From the NCBI GenBank assembly GCA_011317545.1, contig WUJK01000001.1, positions 3,143,001 through 3,207,000 of the forward strand: a stretch of DNA of 64,000 nt. The letters run 5' to 3'. The position numbers and the translations under genes were made by a program. Source of the stretch: Coniella vitis. Lineage: Eukaryota > Ascomycota > Sordariomycetes > Diaporthales > Schizoparmaceae. How positions within the stretch are numbered: the first letter of the stretch is position 1; each line of letters begins with the position of its first letter. Of this stretch, positions 36,289-45,978 are shown in pieces. The notes under the pieces were generated by a model. It was not told where the DNA came from and did not search any database. It saw only the letters and a program-made list of their open reading frames with translations.

Positions 36289-37673
36289 CTAAACCAGCTT
36301 CCATTGTCCATCTTTGGACTCGATCTTGACCTCGCGGTTCTCATCAATACTCCTTCTGCCAGCCTCGAGGATGGCTGTTGTGGCAATAGTGTTCCTCAGA
36401 GTGGGCAGACCCTTGGCATCCAGGTCCTTGGGCGTCAGCGATTTGGAGTTGACTGCCCGGCAACCGTCCACAAACTTCTCCAGCGACACATATCTAGAAT
36501 GGAAAGGTCAGCCTTGTTCTTGAAAGCTTGTCAAACAGACCAGCCGGGCAAAACTCACCCGTAGCCAGTTTGGCCGTTGAAGTTGCCATCTTCGTCTGGC
36601 GCATAACGCATGTAGAAGGGGTTGTACCACATGAGCTGACCAGCAGCGTCATCGGCAACGTCGTAGCCACGCTTGGCCTGGTCGACACGAATCTCGCCAT
36701 TGGCTGCGAGATAGTGGAAGTACTGGTTCGAGTGCACTCCTGCCTTTTGCGGGGCGGTCCAGGACGCCGTGTAGACGCCTGTGGCGTGCTTGCCAGGCTC
36801 CGAGGGCTTCTCCCAGTGCACGAGCAGCGAGATGGTGTCCTCGGTCTTTTCATTGCAGCCCAGGCTGGTGGCGACGCCCTTGGACGCCGAGGCAGACACC
36901 TTGACGGGAACGTAGCCCAGCTGGGTGACCATGGACTCGCAAACGTCAATGTGGTGCGAGTTGAGGTAGTAGCTGATGTCAGAGTCGACGCCAGCCCAGG
37001 ACTTGAAGGTCTCGAGCTGCGACTTGGGCTGACTCATGTAGCTGTAAAAGTAGTTAAAGTCGCCCAGCTTGGAGGCGCGGAAGCGAGCGTCCGAGTAGGC
37101 CGGGTCAAAGCGCTTGTGGTGCTCGATAAAGACGTAGACGCCATTCTTTTCGGCCGCCTCGATGAGCTTGACGTGGTCCTCGAGGAGCTGCACAGCAGGC
37201 TTGGTCAGGAGCACGTGGATGCCGCGCTCAATGGCGTAGAGAGCGATGGGGTAGTGGGTGGGGTCGGGCGTGAAGATGGAGATGGCGTCGCCCTTCTTGA
37301 GGGCGTCGATGGCTGTCTTGTAGGACTCTGGGTCGACAGAGCTGTCGTCGGGGAAGGAGGCAAAGGAGGTGTCGAGGTTGTTGTAGGCCTGCGTGATGTT
37401 CTTGTGGAGATGCTCGCGGATGGCTGGGAACTTCTTGCCGTTGACGCCGACCATGCTCAGCTTGCCAACCTTGCCGCGGCGGCGCAGGTCGAAGAGAGTC
37501 AGGCCCACGACACCGACCTTCTTGTCCGAGCCCGAGGCGCCACCACCGACGAAGCCAGTGGTGTACTCGCCGGTACCGACCTGTTTGGCCGGAGCTTGTT
37601 AGCGCACGCGTCCATTCTCGTCTCCTGTGGCATTTCGCAGCGGGCTCACCATCAGCACGTTGAGAGGCTCCAT
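36289..37673 (-). CDS. Gfo/Idh/MocA-family NAD(P)-dependent oxidoreductase, three exons
   Basis: Predicted cytosolic sugar or sugar-acid dehydrogenase/reductase, 416 aa. Exons are 37673-37650, 37580-36559 and 36493-36289; the introns (69 and 65 nt) are GTGAGC...ACAG and GTGAGT...CTAG and restore phase. The tiny first exon encodes only MEPLNVLM, which completes the Rossmann beta-strand followed by VGTGEYTTGFVGGG (NAD-binding, 9-22). Other blocks are ISIFTPDPTHYP (109-119), the family EKP-like LLTKP (132-136), EHHKRFDP (161-168) and the HHIDVCE helix (217-223) with the putative catalytic His. The substrate is unknown; its divergent neighbour is a DHDPS-type aldolase, so a sugar-acid route is conceivable. 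A GTGAGT directly follows the stop codon, which could be chance or a 3' UTR intron donor. Confidence 0.9.
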
Positions 37674-37720
37674 GACGTATGGGGGGTTGCGTTGTAGAAG
37701 CGGCAGGGAAGAAGCAAGAG

Positions 37721-37756
37721 CAAAAGCAAAAGCAAAAGCAAAAGCAAAAGCAAAAG
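37721..37756. repeat. (CAAAAG)6 hexanucleotide array in the 5' leader of the oxidoreductase gene
   Basis: Six perfect CAAAAG units (CTTTTG on the transcribed sense), 48-83 nt before the ATG at 37673. They probably lie in the 5' UTR or core promoter. Confidence 0.85.
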
Positions 37757-38881
37757 ACTTCTGGAGAAGGCTAGGCAACGCGAGAACAGCGAGGCAGAGG
37801 GCGCGGTGATAAGATGCTGTGATATATTCAACAGAAACAGGCTGGCCGCCTGACAGCTCCTGGCAGTGCTTGATGCACGCGGAGAAATTACCTAACACTG
37901 AGGGGCTCGCTCTCGCGCGAGGGCCAAGCAGCAAGTGCAGGTGCACGTGCAGGGGTTGCAGCTCATTGATGCCGTACACGGAGCAGAGGCAGAGGCAGCG
38001 AGGCAGAGCAGCCACGACGATGCAATTGCCCAGTCCGCGTGCCTTCCCTCTGGCGCCCCAGGTGTCTGGGCCAACTGCTGCCGAGCCTCGGGCCCTGGAC
38101 CCTGACGCGCTCCACTTTGGCGATGGATTCATCCACTTGAATGCGCTGCCCTACAAGAAATAACAGTCACAGTCGCAGCAGCAGTCCAGGAGAGGAAGAC
38201 GACTTCTATTGCACTGCTGCCAATGCAGTCGAATAGTTGTTTGTAGCCTGATGCAGATCGCTAAGGCTTCCATTGCAGAATGGCAAAGCACCGCAGGTGG
38301 AAGAACATCCAAGCTCGCCGGCTCGTCGATGGAGGGGCTGGCCAAGAAAAGCCGCGGGGCTGTCTGCATCCCTGCTCGGCCCCGGTCGGCTGCCCCGCCC
38401 CCACGTAAACTGTGTCAGTACTATGTACGCTTGCCCCGCCAAAGTCTGGGTACGGACTGCAAAGTACCTGGAACAGGGACCAGACCAGCGGACTACGACT
38501 GGCCCTTCTTCAGCATGTGAATTCTCCCATCGTTCAAAGAGAAAATCTTTGCCGGAACAGACAGCGGCAACAGGGCCGCCAACAACAACAGCCTTCGCCT
38601 CTTCTCTCGGCTGATATGCAGCAGAATGGGCACCACCGTCGCAACATGAGATCAGGTCACTGTTTGCAAAACCCGACCGTCGAGGAACAGTAGCGTTACT
38701 GTCGGCCGCAGGCTGATTGGTGGAATTATATTCCCCGCCAATCTTCCGTCCACTCAACCTCGCCTTCCCCACAGTCGCCAGTCCTTGCAGCTTTGTCGCC
38801 CTCTTGCCCTCTCTGTCGTCAATGCTCACTCACCCCAACGGCGGAGAAATGAGGGCCGTGGCAGTCTGCGTGCCATGCATT

Positions 38882-38904
38882 CATACATAGTAGTACTATG
38901 TATG
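38882..38904. repeat. 11-bp inverted repeat with 1-nt spacer, palindrome family
   Basis: CATACATAGTA, one G, then TACTATGTATG: perfect 11-bp arms. A second partial copy follows at 38910-38925. Confidence 0.85.
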
Positions 38905-39102
38905 CAGTTCTATGTACTATGTATTCGCCGACTGGCCAGGCCTCTCGAGCGCTGCCACCGCCTGCCGCTTCCATGGTCATCCAGCAGACCTCTGCCAGTC
39001 TTCCCCGCCGTACTGCCGCCTTGCAGGCCCACATTGACGCTCCATCTCCACCGTGAGCGGCCCCAGTCAGCCTCGAGGTCATTGCGTACACAAGCAACAG
39101 CG

Positions 39103-39124
39103 GCTACTATGTACTATGTATAGC
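39103..39124. repeat. Palindrome-family copy (GCTACTATGTACTATGTATAGC)
   Basis: Contains an exact TACTATGTAC (39105-39114) flanked by GCTA and TAGC arms, in the region between the divergent oxidoreductase and aldolase genes. Confidence 0.8.
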
Positions 39125-39930
39125 AGATGTGCGCGACGGTCCTTGCTTCCGGTCACGCCAAACGCCAGGTCTCGAGAAAGGCCAGGGCAGCGTTGCACTG
39201 TTCCAGAAGTGGTCACGGCAGATGAGGACGCAGAGCGTTAGCCTCGCTGCGGGCTGGCTGACCACAAGCCTCGCCTACCATGTACTATGCTATGTAGCTG
39301 GCAATGAATGGCATGCTCTCAGACGCCAGAAAAACTGCGTGCTGCTGTGCAACCCGATCCTATCTCGCCTGCAGCACCGGGTCACCCGATCACCTGGCCT
39401 TGTCCTGACGTCTGCCCGTCCCAATCCCCGGCTCTGCAGTTTCTGCAGGTGCTCGTCGTGATGGACGGTGCATGCACTCTACACACTCGTCTTGAACAAG
39501 CAGTTGTCGCCGATGTGCTCGTGTCAACGGGCCGTGGGCGGATGCAAAATCGAGGACGAGGCGATGGGACGCGTGTGGATCGCAAGCCAGCCAGCTCCTT
39601 CCTTGGGCCTGGGCTGGCTGCTGCCTCCTTGCCGGTCCGCCGGAGGAGAGCCCGGTGACCCCCCCGGCTGCCAATGACACAAGTGACACCCCACGCCTTC
39701 CTCGTCCGACCCTGGGGCCTTCGATGGCCTTCTCATATCCCTGCCTGCATCTGGGCTGCCGTGCCAAAACCACCACCATGCTTCGGGCCAATGTCCTCAC
39801 GACCGTCCACTCCAAGTGAGACGTCAAAGGCATTCTCCATCCCCGCTACCGGCCCGTCGATTCTATTAGCTCATGGAAAACACGTCCAACGTGCCCCCTT
39901 CTTGCTGAGCAGCTCCCCTTGTCTCCTCCG

Positions 39931-39938
39931 TATATAAG
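39931..39938 (+). promoter_or_regulatory. TATA box of the aldolase gene
   Basis: TATATAAG, 182 nt before the ATG at 40113, followed by a long CT-rich leader (CTTCTTTTCCTTGGCC and similar). This is the classic layout of well-expressed filamentous fungal genes. Confidence 0.65.
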
Positions 39939-40112
39939 ATGCTCGTCTGCGTCTCACCCCAGACGTAGCCGGCACTGCTTCAATCCTTGCTATTCTTCTT
40001 TTCCTTGGCCTTCTCCTTTTCCAGCCGACTCGATTACCCGTGACTCCCAACGTTCTCCACCCTCACACTTACCCCCTCTCCTTCCTTTTCTACTCTACCG
40101 ACCTCTTTCGCC

Positions 40113-41084
40113 ATGGCTGCTACCAATGGCCACGCAACAGCCCGCCGGGACTTGCCGTGCGGCATATATGCCCCCACCATGACCTTCTTCGACCCTGAGA
40201 CCGAAGAGCTCGACATTCCCGTCATCAAGAAGCACGCGGCCAGACTCGCAAAGGCTGGACTGGCCGGCCTGGTTGTCATGGGCTCCAATGGCGAGGCAGC
40301 CCACTGCACGCGCGAAGAGAAGGCCGCTGTTACAACTGCCACCCGGGAGGCCCTCGATGAGGCCGGCTTCAAGGACACGCCCATCGTTGTAGGCGCGACC
40401 GAGGGCTCCGTCAGGGGCACCATTGAGCTCTGCAAGATCTCCCAGCAGGCTGGTGGTGACTACGTCCTCCTGCTGCCACCCTCGTACTTCCGCGGCCTGA
40501 TGGACGAGGACGCTGTCTACAACTACTTCATCGCTGTGGCAGATGGCTCGCCGCTCCCCATCATCCTCTACAACTACCCCGGCGCTGTAGCTGGCATTGA
40601 CATGGATTCGGATCTGCTCATCAAGCTGGCCAAGCACCCCAACATTGTTGGCACCAAGTTCACCTGCGGCAACACTGGCAAGCTGACGCGCGTGGCGCTG
40701 GCTACCGACGCAAAGACCCCCTGGAAGGAGGGCAGCGGTTACATGGCCTTTGGCGGCATCTGTGACTTTACCGTGCAGACCCTCGTCAGCGGCGGCAGCG
40801 GCATCATTGCCGGCGGTGCCAACGTCATACCCAAGGTTTGCGCGCGCGTGTGGAACCTGTATGCCGAGGGCAAGAAGGAGGAAGCCGAGGAGCTGCAAAA
40901 GAAGCTCAGCAAGGGCGACTGGGTCTTGACCAAGGCCGCTGTGCCCGGCACTAAGCAGGCCATCCAGAGCTACTTTGGCTACGGTGGCTATGGCCGCAGG
41001 CCGCTCCCTAGGCTGGACCAGGCTCGTATCACGGCGCTGGAGGAAGGTATCAAGGATATTATTGACATTGAGAACTCCCTGTGA
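40113..41084 (+). CDS. DHDPS/NAL-family aldolase (dihydrodipicolinate synthase-like)
   Basis: Class I (Schiff-base) lyase of the DapA superfamily, 323 aa, single exon, full length. The TIM-barrel motifs are clear: MGSNGEA (56-62, equivalent to the GTTGE pyruvate-carboxylate loop), ILYNYPG with catalytic Y153, and GTKFTCGN with the Schiff-base K182. Fungi make lysine by the aminoadipate route, so a true DHDPS role is unlikely. Fungal members of this superfamily include L-threo-3-deoxy-hexulosonate aldolase (LGA1/GaaC, galacturonate catabolism, giving pyruvate and L-glyceraldehyde) and 4-hydroxy-2-oxoglutarate aldolases. Which one this is cannot be decided by eye. ATG 40113 follows CTCTTTCGCC and is the first ATG of the frame. 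It is divergent from the Gfo/Idh gene. Confidence 0.93.
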   Translation: MAATNGHATARRDLPCGIYAPTMTFFDPETEELDIPVIKKHAARLAKAGLAGLVVMGSNGEAAHCTREEKAAVTTATREALDEAGFKDTPIVVGATEGSVRGTIELCKISQQAGGDYVLLLPPSYFRGLMDEDAVYNYFIAVADGSPLPIILYNYPGAVAGIDMDSDLLIKLAKHPNIVGTKFTCGNTGKLTRVALATDAKTPWKEGSGYMAFGGICDFTVQTLVSGGSGIIAGGANVIPKVCARVWNLYAEGKKEEAEELQKKLSKGDWVLTKAAVPGTKQAIQSYFGYGGYGRRPLPRLDQARITALEEGIKDIIDIENSL

Positions 41085-41332
41085 GAGGGACGTGCGACAA
41101 AAGAAAAGCCACCTTGCCCGCCATCAGCTTTCAACACACCTTCTCTCGTCACCAGGCCACGCCGCCCTTGAAAAACAAAAACTACACTATCCGCCCATGT
41201 TATGGATGAACGACGGTGGTGGGAGGACCGTTCACAACACGGACCTAGACCCCAGCCCCAATCGAATGATTTTGATGATGGTATGAAGGAAGAAAGCGCT
41301 TGATACTTGAAGAATGGGGCGAGAAAGGCATA

Positions 41333-41333
41333 T

Positions 41334-41373
<40 letters not shown>
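41333..41373. repeat. (AC)n(TA)n microsatellite
   Basis: About 9 AC units run directly into about 12 TA units, in the 3' region of the aldolase gene. Confidence 0.85.
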
Positions 41374-41832
41374 GTCCCTGTCTAGCTGTTTTGGGTAGTC
41401 AAATCTACTACAGCCTCATGTTACTACCCGCACTAGTGAAAATGGGTATGAACGACCTTTGATAATCCATTGTACATAGAGAATTTCAGTTCATGGCTCG
41501 AGATACATCAGACCAAAAAAGAAAAGGTCGCTTGGATAAGTAACCATTCTAGTTGGATATATATCTACCTTTGATATATTCAATGCGCACACCGTATGAT
41601 GGAAACCCCCCATACAAGTTGAAGTAGTCCTCGTATACCTTCGCAAACGTAGAGCCAACCCTAGAGGAGTAGAAGCGGCGAAATAAGACAGCAAGGCATC
41701 CTGGAAAAGAGGCAGACTTATCGTGTTTGCTAAATTGCCCCTTTCAGGGATAAGACGTGGCTTATCTTGAGATTGTTGTCTACTGGATGCCTACGCATCT
41801 TTGCATTGCTATACAAGATCGCTCGTCTCAAT

Positions 41833-41834
<2 letters not shown>

Positions 41835-41869
<35 letters not shown>

Positions 41870-41880
41870 TCTCTCTCTCC
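41835..41880. repeat. (CT)n microsatellite
   Basis: A near-perfect CT array with one CCCT interruption, just beyond the 3' end of the FAD oxidoreductase gene. Confidence 0.85.
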
Positions 41881-41917
41881 CTTTATATGTGTGTCGTATA
41901 TGCGCATGATTCCCTTT

Positions 41918-43663
41918 TCATACCTTGAACTTGGCAGGATGCAGTACATCAATGTCCGCCGCCGTAGGCTCCCCATCCAACAGCCACTGCGCCATGAGGT
42001 ATCCCGTCGCAGGACCATTCTGAATGCCCCAGCAGGTATGCCCCGAAGCAATCCAGATCCCGGGCGAGGCAGTCGGGCCGATCAAGGGCCCGCGCTCGGT
42101 GCCGAAGCGGATGTGCTGCGGGAGGTAGCAGGCCTGGCGGGCGCGGAGAGGCGCAGCGGCTAACGTGGGTGAGATGGTGGCTAAATAGGCGGCGAGGTCG
42201 TCGCATTGGGCTGTGTCGGTTTGGACTTGATCTGCGGTTTCGGGAAGGGGGATGGTTTTGTCGGGTTCGCCTGGGTGGTGGTTTGTTGTGTTAGTCTTGA
42301 ATTCCTTTGCACCGAGGCTTTTGTTCTTTTCTTTTTTGTGGGGAAGAAAAGAAAATATACACGACAGACGATCATGAAAACAGACCACTTACCACAAGCA
42401 TAGACTTCACCAAAAGGCCGAGCGTAGACTTCTGGATCAACGTTTCCCTTGTGCTTGCGCTTCTGCCCTGCCTTGGCCCTGTGTTCGGGGACGTAATCGG
42501 TGGGCAGCTGTATGTCTGTAAAAACGGCGTATGGGGTCACATCTGCCTCGTATACGATACTGTGCGCACGCAGACCCTCGACTTTGCTCCGCGGCAGCAG
42601 CTTGCCTGTCCAGGGCCCCGCGGTGACAATGACATCCGTGACGTCGTTGAGGGTCTTGGTAGTGTCGCCATCGTTGCGGTCTTGGTACTCGACAGTCCTC
42701 GGACTAGGTGACTCAGCACTCTTTGCGTCGCCACTGATATTGGTCGCCTTGGCGCCTAGCCGAATGTCGACGCCTGCGGAGCGGGCGAGCTCGGCAATGG
42801 CTGTTGTGAAATGGAAGGGGTGCACCTGGGCTGTCTCGGTGAAGCCGCGGCGGCCCATCTCTTCGTAGTGGAGGACGAGTTTCGAGTCGATCCAGTCGAG
42901 GTCTGGTGGGAGGGCCGAGTGTTCAAGGAGGGATACGGCGGCCGAGTCTTGCTTGGGCAACTTCTCCCATTCCTTTTCTTCTTTGCCTCGGGGATGCCCC
43001 GTGTGCCCGTTCGTTGCACTATTGTCGTTTGCCCCTCCAACACTGGCCGTATCTGGTAGCTCTTTCGGTACCGGGGCCTCTGTCGTTGGACTTTTCGCAG
43101 CGGTATTCCTGTCTTGTGCACCACTCTCGGCATCTGTTGCTGGCGTGTTGTATGTAGAATCGACCTGCAACGCGCTCATGCCAGGCTGGGCAGCGGGTGC
43201 CTTGGCGCTTGCCTTGCCCTCGGCCTCTGTCTCTGTCTCTGCTTCTTTCTGTGTAGTATATGCTGCTGCCAATGGAGGTGATTTAACAACAGCGCCTATG
43301 GTACCGCACTTGACTCGACGATAGCCCCATTTCTGCACTCCGCCGTGCTCGTCGGCGAGCTCCTTGTGCAGGCGGTAGGAGAGCGGCACGAGGCATTCTG
43401 GGTATGCCCAGAGGGCCAGCAGGCCGCCTGCTTTTCCGGATGCGCCTGCAGCGATTGCGGTGGCTTCGAGAAGAGTGATGGTGTGGAGGGCTGGGTCGAA
43501 TTTGGGGTGGCGCGTCAGGTAATAGGCGGTCGTGGAGCCAATGATGCCGCCACCTGGAACAAGGTCAGCCTCGGAAGAGACGCGCGGGACAGGAAGGCAA
43601 GCATAGACACAGACCTACTATGACAATGTTTCTTTTCTTCCGAGATTCAGCCATCTCTTGCAT
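41918..43663 (-). CDS. FAD-dependent oxidoreductase (DAO family, Tda3-like), three exons
   Basis: Predicted flavoprotein of the glycine/D-amino-acid oxidase fold. Exons are 43663-43615, 43553-42393 and 42270-41918; the introns (61 and 122 nt) are GT-AG and restore phase, giving 520 aa. The first intron splits the dinucleotide motif IVIV|GGGIIGSTTAYYL (13-29), so only splicing makes the Rossmann start complete. Further blocks are ATAIAAGASGKAGGLLALWA (47-66), AQVHPFHFT (258-266) and the C-terminal FAD contact GIWIASGHTCWGIQNGPATG. This ending resembles yeast Tda3, implicated in endosome-to-Golgi recycling; an oxidase substrate is not known. Residues about 112-212 are an acidic, Ala/Thr/Ser-rich low-complexity insertion that interrupts the fold. 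Translation may start at M1 or M4 (43654). GTATGA at the last codons mimics a splice donor, but the in-frame stop is taken as the end. Confidence 0.88.
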
Positions 43664-44945
43664 TGTGAGTGTTGCGCATGGAGATGGAGTAGGACTCGAG
43701 GACAAAAGAAGGCGAATCGCGGCTAGAATTGGCAAGGTTGACTGGCGCAGCGCGAGCAGTGCAGACGGTCGTATCAAGTCTGCCAGCAGAACAGCAGCAT
43801 GGAATATGCCATGGTGAAGGACAGGGCGCAAACGGCAGCGATAACGAGACTGCTCGGCGCAAAAGGTCACGGTTGGTGGATGAATGGGGCGGGGGGGGCT
43901 TTTGCTGCGACTCGGCTGTTGCCGGCCATGATGCAGTTGTCGCCTTATCAATGCAGCTTTATCGGCCGTAGCTACGCGGTACCCCGCATTGCCCGCCTGT
44001 CAGTGCCTGCCGCTGTACTACTACTACTATATAAGTACTGTGTATGTACCTGAGAACCCCGCACTGGCCCATGCGCTGTCTGACTGTCTGGCAGCTGGCA
44101 GGCAGGCGAAGCAGGCTAGGCTGCTCGATGGGTTGTCGTTGGTCATCACGACTGCCTTCCAGCCTTGGCATTGCCTTTGTTGTATCGAGTAATGTTTGGT
44201 TGGGTCATCATGCTCATCTCCTTTGCCCACTTTATCCAGTCATTTGTGATCAGGTAATCGAATGATCAAGTAATCCAATCTCCCCCATCCGAATAACTTC
44301 CCGCAGGCTTGTGGGGTTTTTGTTTTTTTCCTGAGACACATCTGCCACACTCCCACATGAGCACCACACCAATGCAGGCACAACAGGGGAGGGGCCGGGA
44401 TTTCGCTGACAGATTGCAAATGTGCACGGAGGTTTTCATGTGACAGCGCCAAGCCAAGGGCCGCTGTTCGGGGAGGGCAGACCGGGCGGGCTGAGCAGGC
44501 TGTGGGCGGAGCCCCCTCGGGCACTCAGTGTTCAGCCCCCGCTGTACCTGCCATGTACTATAGTAGTACCGGGCATTCTTTGGACGCTGGACTCCAGCCG
44601 CGGCTGACTTAGCAGGCCGGCCTGCTAGCCCGCTAACGATCTCGTGGCGGGGCCGAGCCGAGGCTGCTTTCTTATGTACATAGTACAGCTGGTCGTTGAC
44701 TTCACCCGATCCGCGCCAGGTGCTGGTGACCCTGTGTGATCGGGGGTTCCCAGTAGGAAGCACGGCGCTGACAGCAATTCAGCGCGGCAGTCTTGGGGGC
44801 AGAATCCTGCAGTACTCGCTACTTTAGCTGCCATCCAGGCCCCTCGGCCACCAAGCAGGCTCAAACCAACGGCGGGCGTGTTGCCCCAAAGCGGGATCGG
44901 TCCGGGTCTCTGCTTCTCTTTCCTTCTTCCTCCTCCTTTCGTCCC
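43664..44945. other. Divergent promoter region between FAD oxidoreductase and peroxidase genes
   Basis: No gene was recognised. It contains palindrome-family copies near 44028-44050, 44552-44570 and 44672-44688. The portion before 44946 is CT-rich. Confidence 0.4.
44672..44688. repeat. Palindrome-family copy (TTATGTACATAGTACAG)
   Basis: Contains an exact GTACATAGTA (44676-44685), upstream of the peroxidase gene. Confidence 0.8.
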
Positions 44946-45215
44946 ATGGCGGGCATGGAACCCACTTGGGGCGCAAAGATGATACGCACTGACAAATGGG
45001 CTCTTGCGACCCTGCGCGCCCTGCGACGCCAGCGGCCTCTTCTAACAATCCGACCCTGGCATACAAATATTCAAAACCCCACCACCGCCGCGGCCACCAC
45101 GCCCAGTAACCACCACCACCATCATCATCATCATTACCACCGTTATCGTTATCCCAGCCTCAGCCTTCGCAACTCCAATCTTCACCACCACCACTTGCCA
45201 CGCTCCTTTGCAACA

Positions 45216-45978
45216 ATGGCTTCTGCTACCAACTTCTTCGACTTCAAGGTCCCCGACAGTAAGTCCATCTTCCCAGCACGGCGCTTCGGATACATGCACA
45301 TAGACCCACCAGCACGACCTGTCGTCTGGCTGGCTGCCTGCCTCTTTTCTGCCTTCCTCAATCAGACATGACCTGCCCTTCTCGTCCGTGGGCACGGCTG
45401 CGCCACTCCGTCATGCCTCTGTAGCCTGGATTGCCTCGGTGGCAAAACCAGTACCACTCCAGTCCATAGCACACGCTCGCTAACTGATACAACCTCACCC
45501 CACAGAGAAGGGCGAGGACAAGTCGCTGGCCGACTACAAGGGCAAGGTCGTGCTCGTTGTCAACACAGCCTCCAAGTGCGGCTTCACCCCGCAGTATGCC
45601 GGCCTCGAGAAGCTGTGGAAGGACATCAAGGAGAAGCACCCCGACGACTTTGTCATCCTCGGCTTCCCCTGCAACCAGTTTGGCGGCCAGGAGCCCGGCA
45701 CCAACGACGACATCCAGAGCTTCTGCCAGGTCAACTACGGCGTGTCCTTCCCCATTCTCGGCAAGATCGACGTCAATGGCGACGACGCCAACGACCTCTA
45801 CAAGTGGATGAAGAAGGAGAAGCCCGGCATTATGGGCATCCAGATGATCAAGTGGAACTTTGAAAAGTTCCTCATTGGCCGCGACGGCACCATCAAGGGC
45901 CGCTGGGCCAGCACCACCAAGCCCGAGTCGCTCGAGAAGCCCATCCTGGAGGAGATCAACAACAGCAAGCCAGAGTAA
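45216..45978 (+). CDS. GPX: Thioredoxin-dependent glutathione peroxidase (Hyr1/Gpx-like), two exons
   Basis: Reduces hydrogen and lipid peroxides using thioredoxin; the yeast homologue Gpx3/Hyr1 also senses peroxide for Yap1. The short form starts at ATG 45216 (CAACAATGG) and has exons 45216-45258 and 45506-45978 with a 247-nt intron (phase A|AG), 171 aa. Motifs are NTASKCGFTPQY with peroxidatic C39, FPCNQFGGQEPG with Q76, FCQ with the likely resolving C88, and WNFEKFL with W131 and N132. The reading frame stays open upstream through ATGs at 44946 and 44979, adding 90 or 79 residues. From 44979 the extension starts MIRTDKWALATLRALRRQRP, rich in Arg with few acids, like a mitochondrial presequence, then a His-rich run. 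Both a mitochondrial and a cytosolic form are therefore possible. Confidence 0.93.

Larger units (their letters stand above)
37757..40112. other. Divergent promoter region between oxidoreductase and aldolase genes
   Basis: About 2.4 kb with no supportable gene. It holds several palindromic-motif copies (38882-38904, 38910-38925, 39103-39124, and near 39280) and ends in a CT-rich aldolase promoter. Mixed open frames on both strands overlap each other and show no domains. Confidence 0.45.
41085..41917. other. Convergent intergenic region with dinucleotide arrays
   Basis: Aldolase and FAD oxidoreductase 3' ends face each other. It contains (AC)n(TA)n at about 41333-41373 and (CT)n at 41835-41880. 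No gene was recognised. Confidence 0.45.

Noticed and set aside
36528..37697. 389-codon plus-strand frame opposite the Gfo/Idh gene
   Set aside because: It is the antisense shadow of a GC-rich coding exon. The minus-strand product has family motifs and splice support; this one has none.
40095..40898. Minus-strand frame opposite the aldolase gene
   Set aside because: Antisense shadow of the aldolase exon, produced by its third-position GC bias.
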